From: Chitinophaga pinensis
GTDB taxonomy: Bacteria > Bacteroidota > Bacteroidia > Chitinophagales > Chitinophagaceae
Direction of reading: 5' to 3'
Assembly: GCA_902167325.1 (NCBI GenBank)
Contig: LR632930.1
Coordinates: 62,001 to 126,000 of the forward strand
DNA: 64,000 bases
Shown here: positions 34,509-42,708 of the stretch, one piece after another
How positions within the stretch are numbered: position 1 is the stretch's first letter
Layout: the number at the start of each line of letters is the position of its first letter
The notes under the pieces: generated by a model
Databases searched by the model: none
What the model was told of the DNA's origin: nothing
The model's input: the letters and a program-made list of their open reading frames with translations, nothing else
Translations under genes and position numbers: made by a program

Positions 34509-37500
34509 TTAGAATGTTACGTTAAGACCAACGGTGTTGATTTTAACCTGGGGATAGTAGTAGATGGAGCTGCTGCTGGGAGCTTCAGGATCAATCCACT
34601 TGTAGAGCCCGGTGAACGTGAGGAGATTCTGGCCGCTGTAGAACAGGCGTGCGCGTTTGATGCCTACGCGGTCCAGCCATGCCTGCGGGAAGGTGTAACC
34701 TACCTGCAGGTTCTTCAGACGCAGGTAAGATGCATCATCCACCCAGAAGGAAGATGGCATGCTGCCCTGATCGTTCTGCTTCCATCCGAAGAGCGCGCGG
34801 GGCAGGGATGCTCCGGGGTTCTGCGGCGTCCAGCTATCGAGCATGGCTGATGTTGGCTTACCGGTAGAAGTGCTGATGTTACCGATCTTACCCTGGTCGA
34901 TGTAGGTTTTAACACCGGCTGCACCCTGTACAAACAAAGTGAGGTCGATGTTCTTCCATGAACCATTCAGCGTTACGCCATAGGTCATCTTCGGATAGTA
35001 GTTGCCGATGTAGGTCTTGTCTTTGGTATCGATCACACCATCGCCGTTGATATCTTTGTATTTGATATCGCCGGGTGCGGTATTGGCATTTTGCTTGGCG
35101 TGTGCTGCCACTTCTTCCTTCGTCTGGAACAAACCTTCTGCGATGTAACCCCACAGTGCGTTGATGGGCAAACCTTCCTGACGGATGGTGTAACCGCTCG
35201 GACCGGGAGAAATGAACTTCTCGATCTTGTTCTTAATGAAAGAAGCATTCGCTGCTACACTGTAAGTGAAGTCTCCTTTGGAATCATTGAACCCTGCGGT
35301 AAATTCCCAGCCTTTGTTGGAAACGATACCCGCGTTCTGCGTAGGAGGTTTAAGACCATACACGGCACCAACGGGTACTTCGATGAGGATGTCACGGGTC
35401 TTTTTATTGAACCAGTCTGCAGTAAAGGTCACCTTACCACCAAGGAAAGATGCGTCCAGACCAAAGTTGGTTTCTGCGGTAGTTTCCCAGAGGATGTCGG
35501 CATTATAACCGTTCACCATAGATAAGCCGGGGGCAACAATTGCGCTGAGGCCGCCGAAGGTATAATCCTGGTTGGTATAATACATGGGCAGGTAACGGTA
35601 GTAAGGAGATGAGGGATAATCTACATCATCGCTCATCGTTTGGTTACCCAGCTCACCCCATGAAGCACGCAGCTTCAGGGAACTAACGATGTCTTTCAGC
35701 GGTACGAAGAAATTCTCACGGTCGATGTTCCAGCCTGCGGAGAAAGACGGGAAAGTACCCCAGCGGTTATCCGGACGGAAGCGGCTCGAACCATCGCGGC
35801 GGATGTTTGCTTCGAACAGATACTTGCCATCATAATCGTAGTTGATACGGCCGAAGAAGGATTGCAATGCACCTTCGTAAGCGTATCCTTTAGAAGTTTG
35901 CCCGTCGGAAGATCCGAGGTTCACCTGATCCAGTACGTTGTTGAGCAGGTTCTTACGGAAACCTTCGTTCCAGGTGTATTTGGTATACTCCTGGAAATAC
36001 CCTGCAAGGGCTTTCAGGTTATGCTTACCGAAAGAGGTACCGTATTCGAGGAGGTCCTGATGCGTAACAACCATATTGGTCGTTTGCCCGTCAGTAACAT
36101 TGATGGGGCCCTGGTACATGCTCTTGGAGCCGTCGCTGTTATAATACTGAATATCGGAGATGAAGGCTTTCGTTTGTCCGAAGCGCTGGGTAATAGCCAG
36201 TGATGGACGGAAGTGGAGACCTTTCACGATTTCCAGATCGGCAGATACGTTTCCGAACAGATCGGAATAATCTTCATTACGCTGGCTGGGCGATTCCAGC
36301 CATGCTGCCGGGCTGCCGTCACCGATGTAACCGTAATGACCGTTGGCCTGTTTGTAAGGAACCATCGGGGAAATACGGTTGAACTGGCGCACGATCTGTG
36401 TAAAGGCAGGCACATCGGGGTAGCTGGATTGCGGCTCCTTCATACGGCTCAGGGTATAAGCGAGGTTACCGCTCAGGGTAAGGCGCTTGTTGATCTGCTG
36501 CTGGATGTTGAAGCGGGTGGTATAGCGTTTGGAATTAGTCTTTTCCATGAGGCCGTCCTGATCGAACATACCGAGGGAGAAAGCGTACTGGCTCTTATCG
36601 GTGCCGCCGCTAACGCCGAGGTAATAGTTCTGCTGAAGACCGCTGCCATTGTAGGCGAGGTCGAGCCAGTCAGTGTTAGGATATTTGTAAGGATCGGAGC
36701 CGTCGCGGAACTTTTGAATTTCTTGTGCAGTATAGCGGGGGGCGCCGCCTTCATTCACACGGGCCTGGTTGTAGAGGGTAGCCGCATCCCAGGAAGGCAG
36801 GAAGTCGGGAAGGGCAGTAGCGCTTTGCTTACCGATGTAAGAGTTGAATACCACCTGGGGTACGCCTTTCTTACCTTTCTTGGTAGTGATGAGGATCACA
36901 CCGTTGGCAGCGCGGGAACCATAAATGGATGCGGAGGCCGCGTCTTTCAATACGGAAATGGTCTCTATATCGTCGGGGTTCACATTGTTCATGGATGAAA
37001 TCACACCATCTACCACCACCATGGCATTGGCGTTGTTCATGGTACCGATACCACGAACGCGGATGGTACCGCCATCTTTACCGGGCTGGCCGCTGTTGGC
37101 AGCGGTTACGGCTACACCGGCCATAGTACCCTGGAGTGCATTGGCCACGCTGGTCACAGGGCGGTCGGCCAGTTGCTTGGAGCCTACGGTGGCTACGGAA
37201 CCGGTGAGGTTTACTTTCTTCTGCGTACCATAGCCTACCACTACTACGGCTTCGAGGTCAGATTGTTTAACCTTCAGTACTACGTTCATATTCTCAGCTG
37301 CCGGCAGTTCTGCAGTTTCGAACCCCATGAGGGAGAACAGGAGAATAGCGCCGGCATCGGCATCCAGCTGAAAGTTACCTTCACCATCGGTAAGGGTACC
37401 ACGCTGGGTGCCTTTGATCTGTACGGTAGCGGCTGGAAGGGGCTGGCCCTTGTCGTCCGTCACTTTACCTTTTACTTTCATGAGCGGCTTTTCCGCGGGA

Positions 37501-37877
37501 AGCTCAGACCGGGGAGCGATGGTGTTCTTCTCTTTAATGATCACCATATCGTCCATCAGCGTAAATACCAGGGGCTGATTGCGGAAGCATGCTTCCAGCA
37601 CTTCGCGGATAGGCGTGTTTTTCACCGAAAGTGTAACAGGCGCAGCCTTTTCGAGCTGTTTGGCTGTATACACGAAAGAATACCCGGTCTGACGCTTGAT
37701 TTCCCGGAACACCTTTTCCAGGGGAGCGTTTTTCTCGGATATGGTCACCTGCTGGCTAACGCTTTTGGCGCTAACGCACATACAGGCAGACAATAAGAGT
37801 AGAGCGGTGATTTTCATGATCCGCATTTTTTTGTTAAAACCCTCCGTCAGGAAGGCACAAAGGAGCTTTAAATGCAT
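34509..37877 (-). CDS. SusC/RagA TonB-linked transporter with STN domain
   Basis: An 1122-residue outer-membrane importer. Signal sequence near 20-38 (IMKITALLLLSACMCVSA), STN (secretin/TonB N-terminal) domain at about 44-113 with NAPLEKVFREIKRQTGYSFVY, carboxypeptidase-regulatory-like domain at about 132-210, the SusC junction VVVGYGTQKK, plug with GTIRVRGIGTMN and SIYGSRAANGVILITTKKG, barrel ending in the terminal F. The STN domain is what contacts a FecR protein, and the FecR/ECF pair lies directly upstream, so this transporter is probably also the sensor. It is the first structural gene of the PUL. Confidence 0.96.
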   Translation of the reverse strand: MHLKLLCAFLTEGFNKKMRIMKITALLLLSACMCVSAKSVSQQVTISEKNAPLEKVFREIKRQTGYSFVYTAKQLEKAAPVTLSVKNTPIREVLEACFRNQPLVFTLMDDMVIIKEKNTIAPRSELPAEKPLMKVKGKVTDDKGQPLPAATVQIKGTQRGTLTDGEGNFQLDADAGAILLFSLMGFETAELPAAENMNVVLKVKQSDLEAVVVVGYGTQKKVNLTGSVATVGSKQLADRPVTSVANALQGTMAGVAVTAANSGQPGKDGGTIRVRGIGTMNNANAMVVVDGVISSMNNVNPDDIETISVLKDAASASIYGSRAANGVILITTKKGKKGVPQVVFNSYIGKQSATALPDFLPSWDAATLYNQARVNEGGAPRYTAQEIQKFRDGSDPYKYPNTDWLDLAYNGSGLQQNYYLGVSGGTDKSQYAFSLGMFDQDGLMEKTNSKRYTTRFNIQQQINKRLTLSGNLAYTLSRMKEPQSSYPDVPAFTQIVRQFNRISPMVPYKQANGHYGYIGDGSPAAWLESPSQRNEDYSDLFGNVSADLEIVKGLHFRPSLAITQRFGQTKAFISDIQYYNSDGSKSMYQGPINVTDGQTTNMVVTHQDLLEYGTSFGKHNLKALAGYFQEYTKYTWNEGFRKNLLNNVLDQVNLGSSDGQTSKGYAYEGALQSFFGRINYDYDGKYLFEANIRRDGSSRFRPDNRWGTFPSFSAGWNIDRENFFVPLKDIVSSLKLRASWGELGNQTMSDDVDYPSSPYYRYLPMYYTNQDYTFGGLSAIVAPGLSMVNGYNADILWETTAETNFGLDASFLGGKVTFTADWFNKKTRDILIEVPVGAVYGLKPPTQNAGIVSNKGWEFTAGFNDSKGDFTYSVAANASFIKNKIEKFISPGPSGYTIRQEGLPINALWGYIAEGLFQTKEEVAAHAKQNANTAPGDIKYKDINGDGVIDTKDKTYIGNYYPKMTYGVTLNGSWKNIDLTLFVQGAAGVKTYIDQGKIGNISTSTGKPTSAMLDSWTPQNPGASLPRALFGWKQNDQGSMPSSFWVDDASYLRLKNLQVGYTFPQAWLDRVGIKRARLFYSGQNLLTFTGLYKWIDPEAPSSSSIYYYPQVKINTVGLNVTF

Positions 37878-37951
37878 AGATTTGCATAGTTTGAGTGAAT
37901 CAATAAACTTTCTATCAGAGTGGACTGTTTAACGGCACCCGAACTTTTCGG

Positions 37952-37974
37952 CGCCCTGCGGACCAGGCAGGGCG
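37952..37974. other. hairpin between FecR and SusC genes
   Basis: An 8-bp stem (CGCCCTGC / GCAGGGCG) with a seven-base loop in the 131 bp between the two genes. T's follow only on the plus strand, where no gene ends, so it is more likely a leader structure or mRNA-end stabiliser than a terminator of FecR. Confidence 0.4.
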
Positions 37975-38008
37975 TTTTCTATTTCCGGTGCCACCTTTAC
38001 GTGGTATT

Positions 38009-39172
38009 TTATTGCATAACGATTATTTTCTTCCCTTCGATTTTAAACTTCACCTTACCCGTCAGCTCCAGTGCTTTCAACACGTCTGACAGCTTTTTAC
38101 TCCTCGGAACGTCCAGGAAAAAGCGGTCATCTATAGATTCGGTATCTGCTACTTCCACATCGTACCAGCGGGAAAGCTGATGCATTACGCGGGAGATGGA
38201 TTCCCCTTCAAACACAAACCTTCCGTTCTTCCATGCCATAACCTGTTCGAGGTTAATATTGCGCTGAACGTCCAGCCTGCCTTTACCGGCCTGTGCCTGC
38301 TCGCCCGGGGCAATAGTTCGGGTACCTGCTTCGGATGTCACTTTCACTTTCCCTTCTATCAGCGTGGTATGTACAGCCCCTTCATCGGGGTAAGCGTTGA
38401 TGTTAAAATGTGTACCCAATACCGCTACTTCCACCCCATTGGCTTTTACGCGGAAGGGTTTCTTCTCGTCTTTCGCCACTTCCAGATACACCTCACCGGT
38501 AATGGTGATACCGCGCGTGGCTTCTGCGAAAGCGGTAGGGAAAGTAATGGAGGAGGCGGAGTTGAGCCAGGCTTTGGTGCCATCGGGCAGGGTAAGCCGG
38601 TATTGTCCGCCGCGGGGAGTGGTCATGGTATTATACAGGATTTCACCTGAGGCTGGGCCTTCCCCGTCGTCGTACACCAATTGACCGTTAGCTAATTTAT
38701 TGACGCTGGCACCACCCTGTTGTGCCAGCAGGCCGTTGGCTGCACTGTCCAGCACAATCTGCCGGCCGTTGGAGAGGGTGAGTACGGCTTTTTCACCACC
38801 GGGCATCGCATCTTCCACCACACCTGCCTCTGCCACGGAGGCGTTGGGGGAGGGCTTCATGCCCTGCCATATGCCCAGGCCGGCCATAAAGATGGCTGCA
38901 GCTGCGGCGGCGGGCTTCCACCAGGCAATACGCATACGGGGCTTGTCCATTTCGTCGGAAAGGCGGTAATATACCCGCTCCATGGCTGCAGCACCTGCTT
39001 CCCGGCCAGCCTCCTCAGGCTGGTAGTTACGCCATGCCTCTGCCAGCACCGTCTGCAGGTCTGCATCTGAGCCAGACTGGTTTACCCAGTCGGCCAGCTC
39101 CTCCTGCTCCTCACCTGTACAGGCGCCTTCAAAATAGCGGTTGACGAGATATTGGATCCTTGCGTTAGACAT
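38009..39172 (-). CDS. FecR family anti-sigma protein
   Basis: A 387-residue FecR protein. ATG 39172 (MSNARIQYLVNRYFEG) is the family-typical start. A cytoplasmic sigma-binding part (GACTGEEQEELADWVNQ) precedes a single membrane helix near 90-110 (PAAAAAAIFMAGLGIW); the periplasmic FecR domain spans about 190-290 (LPDGTKAWLNSASSITFP, GEVYLEVAKDEKKPFRVKA) and a DUF4974-like domain ends the protein. It should sequester the adjacent ECF sigma factor until SusC signals. The sigma gene lies 95 bp upstream and SusC 131 bp downstream. Confidence 0.95.
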   Translation of the reverse strand: MSNARIQYLVNRYFEGACTGEEQEELADWVNQSGSDADLQTVLAEAWRNYQPEEAGREAGAAAMERVYYRLSDEMDKPRMRIAWWKPAAAAAAIFMAGLGIWQGMKPSPNASVAEAGVVEDAMPGGEKAVLTLSNGRQIVLDSAANGLLAQQGGASVNKLANGQLVYDDGEGPASGEILYNTMTTPRGGQYRLTLPDGTKAWLNSASSITFPTAFAEATRGITITGEVYLEVAKDEKKPFRVKANGVEVAVLGTHFNINAYPDEGAVHTTLIEGKVKVTSEAGTRTIAPGEQAQAGKGRLDVQRNINLEQVMAWKNGRFVFEGESISRVMHQLSRWYDVEVADTESIDDRFFLDVPRSKKLSDVLKALELTGKVKFKIEGKKIIVMQ

Positions 39173-39267
39173 ATGGTTGAAATTAAGATAACGTGAGCCC
39201 GCCCGTGGCGATGCTACATTAAAGACAACTGGCAAAAGAAACAGGCATAGTCTGTTTCAAAAAAAAT

Positions 39268-39855
39268 TTAACAAAAAGGAAACACCAGGCAGGGCAGCAG
39301 TAAAATTTCGAGGGAATGGGGGTGCTGGCTGAGTTGCTCACGGAGGGTGCGGAGCGCCTGGATCATGTGATTTTTAACGGTACCCGTGGTTATCCGGAGG
39401 CGGCGGGCGATCTCTTCGTGCTTAACGCCTTCTTCCCGGCTCAGGAGATAAATGGCTTTCTGCCGGGGTGGTAACTGTTGGATAGCCCTGTGAAGGATCT
39501 CACGGGTTTCTTTAAGTGCGATGTGAGTCTGGGGGGTACTGTGGGCAGGAAGGTCGCCCGTGTTCATTTCTTTCAGCATATCCACCTCACGGGCCATTTT
39601 ACGGAAGCCATTGATGGCATGGTTCTGCGCCATGCGGAAAAGGTAACTGCCGAAAGATTCCACGTCGCGGAGCGATGTACGGTCTTTCCAGAGCTTCAGG
39701 AATACATCCTGCACCACGTCTTCGGCCGTGGCCGGAGAACCGGTCAGCTTGCTGATAAACCCGTACAGCTTGAACTTGTATGCGTGGAAAAGATGAGTAA
39801 ATGCCAATTCATCCCCACCTGCAGCCATTTCCAGCCACTCCTTCTCGTATTGCAT
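39268..39855 (-). CDS. ECF-type RNA polymerase sigma factor
   Basis: A 195-residue group-IV sigma factor. Region 2: ELAFTHLFHAYKFKLYGFISKL and EDVVQDVFLKLWKDR, then SYLFRMAQNHAINGFRK. Region 4: LPPRQKAIYLLSREEGVKHEEIARRL and the recognition helix TGTVKNHMIQALRTL. ATG 39855 is used; a TTG four codons earlier is the alternative. With FecR and the STN-containing SusC next door it should activate the PUL at 30.6-37.9 kb. The C-terminal tail is unusually hydrophobic (LEILLLPCLVFPF). Confidence 0.95.
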   Translation of the reverse strand: MQYEKEWLEMAAGGDELAFTHLFHAYKFKLYGFISKLTGSPATAEDVVQDVFLKLWKDRTSLRDVESFGSYLFRMAQNHAINGFRKMAREVDMLKEMNTGDLPAHSTPQTHIALKETREILHRAIQQLPPRQKAIYLLSREEGVKHEEIARRLRITTGTVKNHMIQALRTLREQLSQHPHSLEILLLPCLVFPFC

Positions 39856-39895
39856 AGACGTTGACAACGTGAATAATCCCCTTAATATTTGGTCT

Positions 39896-39927
39896 CGACA
39901 AATTTATCGACATTTAGATAATTGTCG
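39896..39927 (-). promoter_or_regulatory. ECF gene promoter overlapped by an inverted repeat
   Basis: On the minus strand TAAATTTG at 39906-39899 matches the Bacteroidota -7 box 44 bp before the sigma gene. It lies inside an imperfect inverted repeat (CGACAAATTTATC at 39896-39908, GATAATTGTCG at 39917-39927), which could be an operator. Confidence 0.45.
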
Positions 39928-40099
39928 TTGATCTTTTTTACCCACGCTTTTACATAAGTACACCCCTGATTATCAATACCTTCATTTCATCGAACCGGAT
40001 AATTGCCGTTTCACAGGATTGTCATGCCCCTCAAATATGGTGCTCCGGGGATAATTTGCCGGGATTCTTTACTTTCGGGGCACTAACCAGATCTGCAGC

Positions 40100-40915
40100 A
40101 TGCAAGTGTTTACCCATATCCGGGATTTATACAAACCCATTCAGCCCTCCGCATCTGCGGCCGGGGATACGGTTACCTACACCGAAATGCTCCCCTGCCC
40201 CGCCCTGCAGCCTTATATTTATTGCTACTGGCAGCTGAAAGCCACCACACCCGTGGCGGAACCGTTCCCCTACCGTGTAGTGGCCGATGGGTGTATGGAT
40301 ATTTTCTTTGAACCGGGCAATGTGTCGGAAACATGGGTGATGGGTATTTCGGATGCTTTTACGGAATTCCCGCTTACAGGCGCATTTCACTATGCCGGCA
40401 TCCGCTTCCTCCCCGGCATCTTCCCGCAATTGTATCACATCGGGGCCGATTCACTGACCAACCGCACCGAAGCACTTTCCAATATAGACCCGCAGCTGGC
40501 ATTACAACTCGCCAACCGCTGTGCCGGTGTACAAAGCCATGAAGCCATGAGCCTGCTGCTCGATGAAATTTTCCTGGAGCTTATCACCGGCAAAATCTTC
40601 CGGCCTGATGGCCGCTTTTATGATGCACTCGATCTCATCCTCCGCCACAACGGCACTATACTGCTGGATAAAGAAGTGCAGACGGGCATCAGCCCCCGGC
40701 AACTCCGCCGCATGTTCGGCCAGTATGTGGGCGATACCCCTAAAGCCTTCAGCAGTATTGTACGCTTCCAGCGCATACTGCAGGCCAAACCTTCTTCCAT
40801 GAGCCTTCGGGAAAACAAACTGTTCTTCGATGCGGGGTACTACGACCAGTCGCATTTCATCCGTGAATTCAGAAGGTTCTATGGCCTTACGCCTGGCCAG
40901 GCCTGGGGGCGGTAG
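40100..40915 (+). CDS. AraC family transcriptional regulator (DUF6597-type)
   Basis: A 271-residue regulator: an N-terminal DUF6597-like domain at about 25-120 (CPALQPYIYCYWQLKA, GCMDIFFEPGN, AGIRFLPGIFPQL) and a C-terminal AraC HTH domain at about 185-270 with GISPRQLRRMFGQYVGDTPKAF and the second helix FFDAGYYDQSHFIREFRRFYGLTPGQ. It is followed by a VOC-protein gene on the same strand, 77 bp away; the gap holds a 10-bp perfect inverted repeat that is the obvious candidate binding site. AraC proteins usually act on themselves or the next gene. The inducer is unknown. Confidence 0.93.
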   Translation: MQVFTHIRDLYKPIQPSASAAGDTVTYTEMLPCPALQPYIYCYWQLKATTPVAEPFPYRVVADGCMDIFFEPGNVSETWVMGISDAFTEFPLTGAFHYAGIRFLPGIFPQLYHIGADSLTNRTEALSNIDPQLALQLANRCAGVQSHEAMSLLLDEIFLELITGKIFRPDGRFYDALDLILRHNGTILLDKEVQTGISPRQLRRMFGQYVGDTPKAFSSIVRFQRILQAKPSSMSLRENKLFFDAGYYDQSHFIREFRRFYGLTPGQAWGR

Positions 40916-40921
40916 CATTAT

Positions 40922-40985
40922 GTCCGTTTTATACTATGTTCCGGATCGGGGCTGCCCGACCTTTGTACTGTCATCTAAAACGGAC
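40922..40985 (+). promoter_or_regulatory. inverted repeat GTCCGTTTTA ... TAAAACGGAC
   Basis: A perfect 10-bp inverted repeat with 44 bp between its halves, covering the whole promoter gap between the AraC gene and the VOC gene. GACCTTTG at 40958-40965, one base from the -7 consensus, lies between the halves, which fits an operator pair looping over a promoter. Confidence 0.5.
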
Positions 40986-40992
40986 GTAACAC

Positions 40993-41457
40993 ATGAAAAA
41001 GCTTATCACCATGGCCGCCCTCCTGTTCTTCTCCTTTCACCTTATCGCACAAAAAACTGCAAAACCATTGACCATGAAAATGAATGCCGGCATCACCACC
41101 ACCAAAATGGCGGAAACCAAAGAGTTCTATCTTAAAACGCTGAACTTCGGCGTTACTTTCGAAAACGAATTCTACCTCTTACTACACACACCCAACCATG
41201 CCGCGGAAATCAGCTTCCTGCTGCCGAACCACCCTTCACAGCAACCGCTTTTCCAGAAACCGTTTAACGGACAAGGCATGTACCTCACCATCGAAGTGGA
41301 AGATGTAGACAAGATGTACAAAACCATCAAAGCGAAAGGGGTACCCATTCAGATAGAAATACGCAACGAGCCATGGGGCGACAGGCACTTCGCCATTCAG
41401 GACCCTAATGGCATTGGGATCGATATTGTAACGTATGCCCCGCCTGCCGCACAATAA
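40993..41457 (+). CDS. exported VOC (glyoxalase-fold) family protein
   Basis: A 154-residue protein with a VOC domain: NAGITTTKMAETKEFYLKTLNFGV opens the first beta-alpha-beta-beta-beta module and MYLTIEVEDVDKMYKTIKAKGV and FAIQDPNGIGIDIV make the second. Unusually for the family it starts with a Sec signal-like sequence (KKLITMAALLFFSFHLIA-QK), so it may act outside the cytoplasm. A Met28 or Met30 start would give a normal cytoplasmic VOC protein. Probably regulated by the AraC protein upstream. Metal and substrate are unknown. Confidence 0.85.
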   Translation: MKKLITMAALLFFSFHLIAQKTAKPLTMKMNAGITTTKMAETKEFYLKTLNFGVTFENEFYLLLHTPNHAAEISFLLPNHPSQQPLFQKPFNGQGMYLTIEVEDVDKMYKTIKAKGVPIQIEIRNEPWGDRHFAIQDPNGIGIDIVTYAPPAAQ

Positions 41458-41480
41458 ATCTCCTCCCCGCTAAGCAGGAT

Positions 41481-41516
41481 AAAACGGCCAGTCCATGTAA
41501 ACGGACCGGCCGTTTT
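41481..41516. terminator. terminator of the VOC gene
   Basis: AAAACGGCC and GTCC halves pair with GGAC and GGCCGTTTT across an 8-base loop; A- and T-runs flank it, so it should also serve the convergent dodecin-like gene. Confidence 0.85.
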
Positions 41517-41557
41517 CTATTACTGCGATCTCCCCGGTTTGTATTGACCGGTTTCAG

Positions 41558-41767
41558 TTACCGGTTATCGTCCAGCCGGAAAGACACTTTGCAGATACAA
41601 CCAAATGTTGTGATCTGCCCGTCTTTCACATGAACCTTAATATCTTTTACATACACCGAATCCACGTTATGGATCGTTTTACTGACTTCCGATACAGCAT
41701 TGCGGATAGCATCTTCCAGACTCTTCTCTGAGGATGCGATGATCTCAATTACTTTCACAATGGGCAT
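41558..41767 (-). CDS. dodecin-like protein
   Basis: A 69-residue protein; ATG 41767 (MPIVKVIEI) is the family-typical start rather than the in-frame ATG 13 codons upstream. It matches dodecins: VKVIEIIASSEKSLEDAIRN, VSEVSKTIHNVDSVYVKDI, KVSFRLDD. Dodecins are dodecameric flavin-storage proteins. The Trp that stacks on flavin (in LDW.EV) is Ser here (VDSVYV) and the Gln near the second flavin contact is Gly (FGCICKV), so flavin binding is doubtful. It may be a non-flavin dodecin relative of the type common in Bacteroidota. Confidence 0.85.
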   Translation of the reverse strand: MPIVKVIEIIASSEKSLEDAIRNAVSEVSKTIHNVDSVYVKDIKVHVKDGQITTFGCICKVSFRLDDNR

Positions 41768-41969
41768 AATTCCGGATTTAAAGTGTGATGGAATGATATA
41801 GCCCATTATGCGTCACACAAAGCAGGCCAGTCAAACAGCCGTAGGCATTTACCCCATGCAGGTCATTGATTACCAGTAGTTCCGGAATTAATTCTTTTAT
41901 TTGGAGACAGGAAAAGAGAACTGCAGTGTTGCAGCATCACCACAACGTAGCCGGCAGCCAGGCGCAGTT

Positions 41970-42686
41970 TTACGAAAGCAGTTCAGACCATTGCAGGCCC
42001 TCTGGCAACGTTTGGTTACTGAACTCGATATGGATAACCCGGCGGCGCTGGTGGTTGGTGGTACGGCCGGAGGCGTGGAGTAACAGGGGGCGCATGAGCA
42101 TTACTCCACCAGCAGGTACCGGGCAGGTATCTTCCGTTTCCTGCTGCCAGTTTATTGTTTCAGGACGGTAAATACCTTTCCTGTGAGAACCGGGCACTAC
42201 ACGCAGCGCACCGTTTTCTGCCGTGGTATCGTCGAGATGGATGCGGAGGGTGAGATTGTTTTCAAGAACAGGCAACGGTGGTTGCACGGCAAACTGCCCG
42301 GGCTTCACCGTCCAGGGACCATATCCTTCCACTTCCTTTTTCTGATCTACGGAAATGGTGAGATCCTGGTGGTAAGACACATACCAGTTGGAAGCAGGCG
42401 GCTTATCGAAGTAGATAGATTTAACCGGTACATAATCGCCCCCGTCAACACTTTCCACCAGTTGCAATAATTCCTTTTTGAGAACGATCGCCTGTACTTC
42501 CGGCACCTCCAGCAAAAAGCGGCGCACGGCAAACAGATCGGCCGACTTACGGAATGTGGGTGACGACTGGTTAGCGGATGCAATTACATCGATCATTGCC
42601 TGCACTTCCTTATGACTGAATATGGGAGCTGTGATGGCATATCCTTTTTCGGTAAAAGCGACGGTAAGGGAATCTGCGGAAATCAT
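41970..42686 (-). CDS. phytanoyl-CoA dioxygenase (PhyH)-like protein
   Basis: A 238-residue Fe(II)/2-oxoglutarate-dependent oxygenase of the PhyH type. Iron ligands visible: His106 and Asp108 in YHQDLT and His204 in LLHASG; the Arg that binds 2-oxoglutarate is in RRRVIH near 214-216. VPGSHRKGIY and LRIHLDDTTAENGAL are typical PhyH blocks. Members hydroxylate small molecules; the substrate is unknown. It follows the FtsX-type permease gene by 22 bp on the same strand (permease upstream), so the two may form one unit. A 202-bp gap separates it from the dodecin-like gene. Confidence 0.9.
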   Translation of the reverse strand: MISADSLTVAFTEKGYAITAPIFSHKEVQAMIDVIASANQSSPTFRKSADLFAVRRFLLEVPEVQAIVLKKELLQLVESVDGGDYVPVKSIYFDKPPASNWYVSYHQDLTISVDQKKEVEGYGPWTVKPGQFAVQPPLPVLENNLTLRIHLDDTTAENGALRVVPGSHRKGIYRPETINWQQETEDTCPVPAGGVMLMRPLLLHASGRTTNHQRRRVIHIEFSNQTLPEGLQWSELLS

Positions 42687-42708
42687 ACTTAAAAGTAATC
42701 AATCCACT

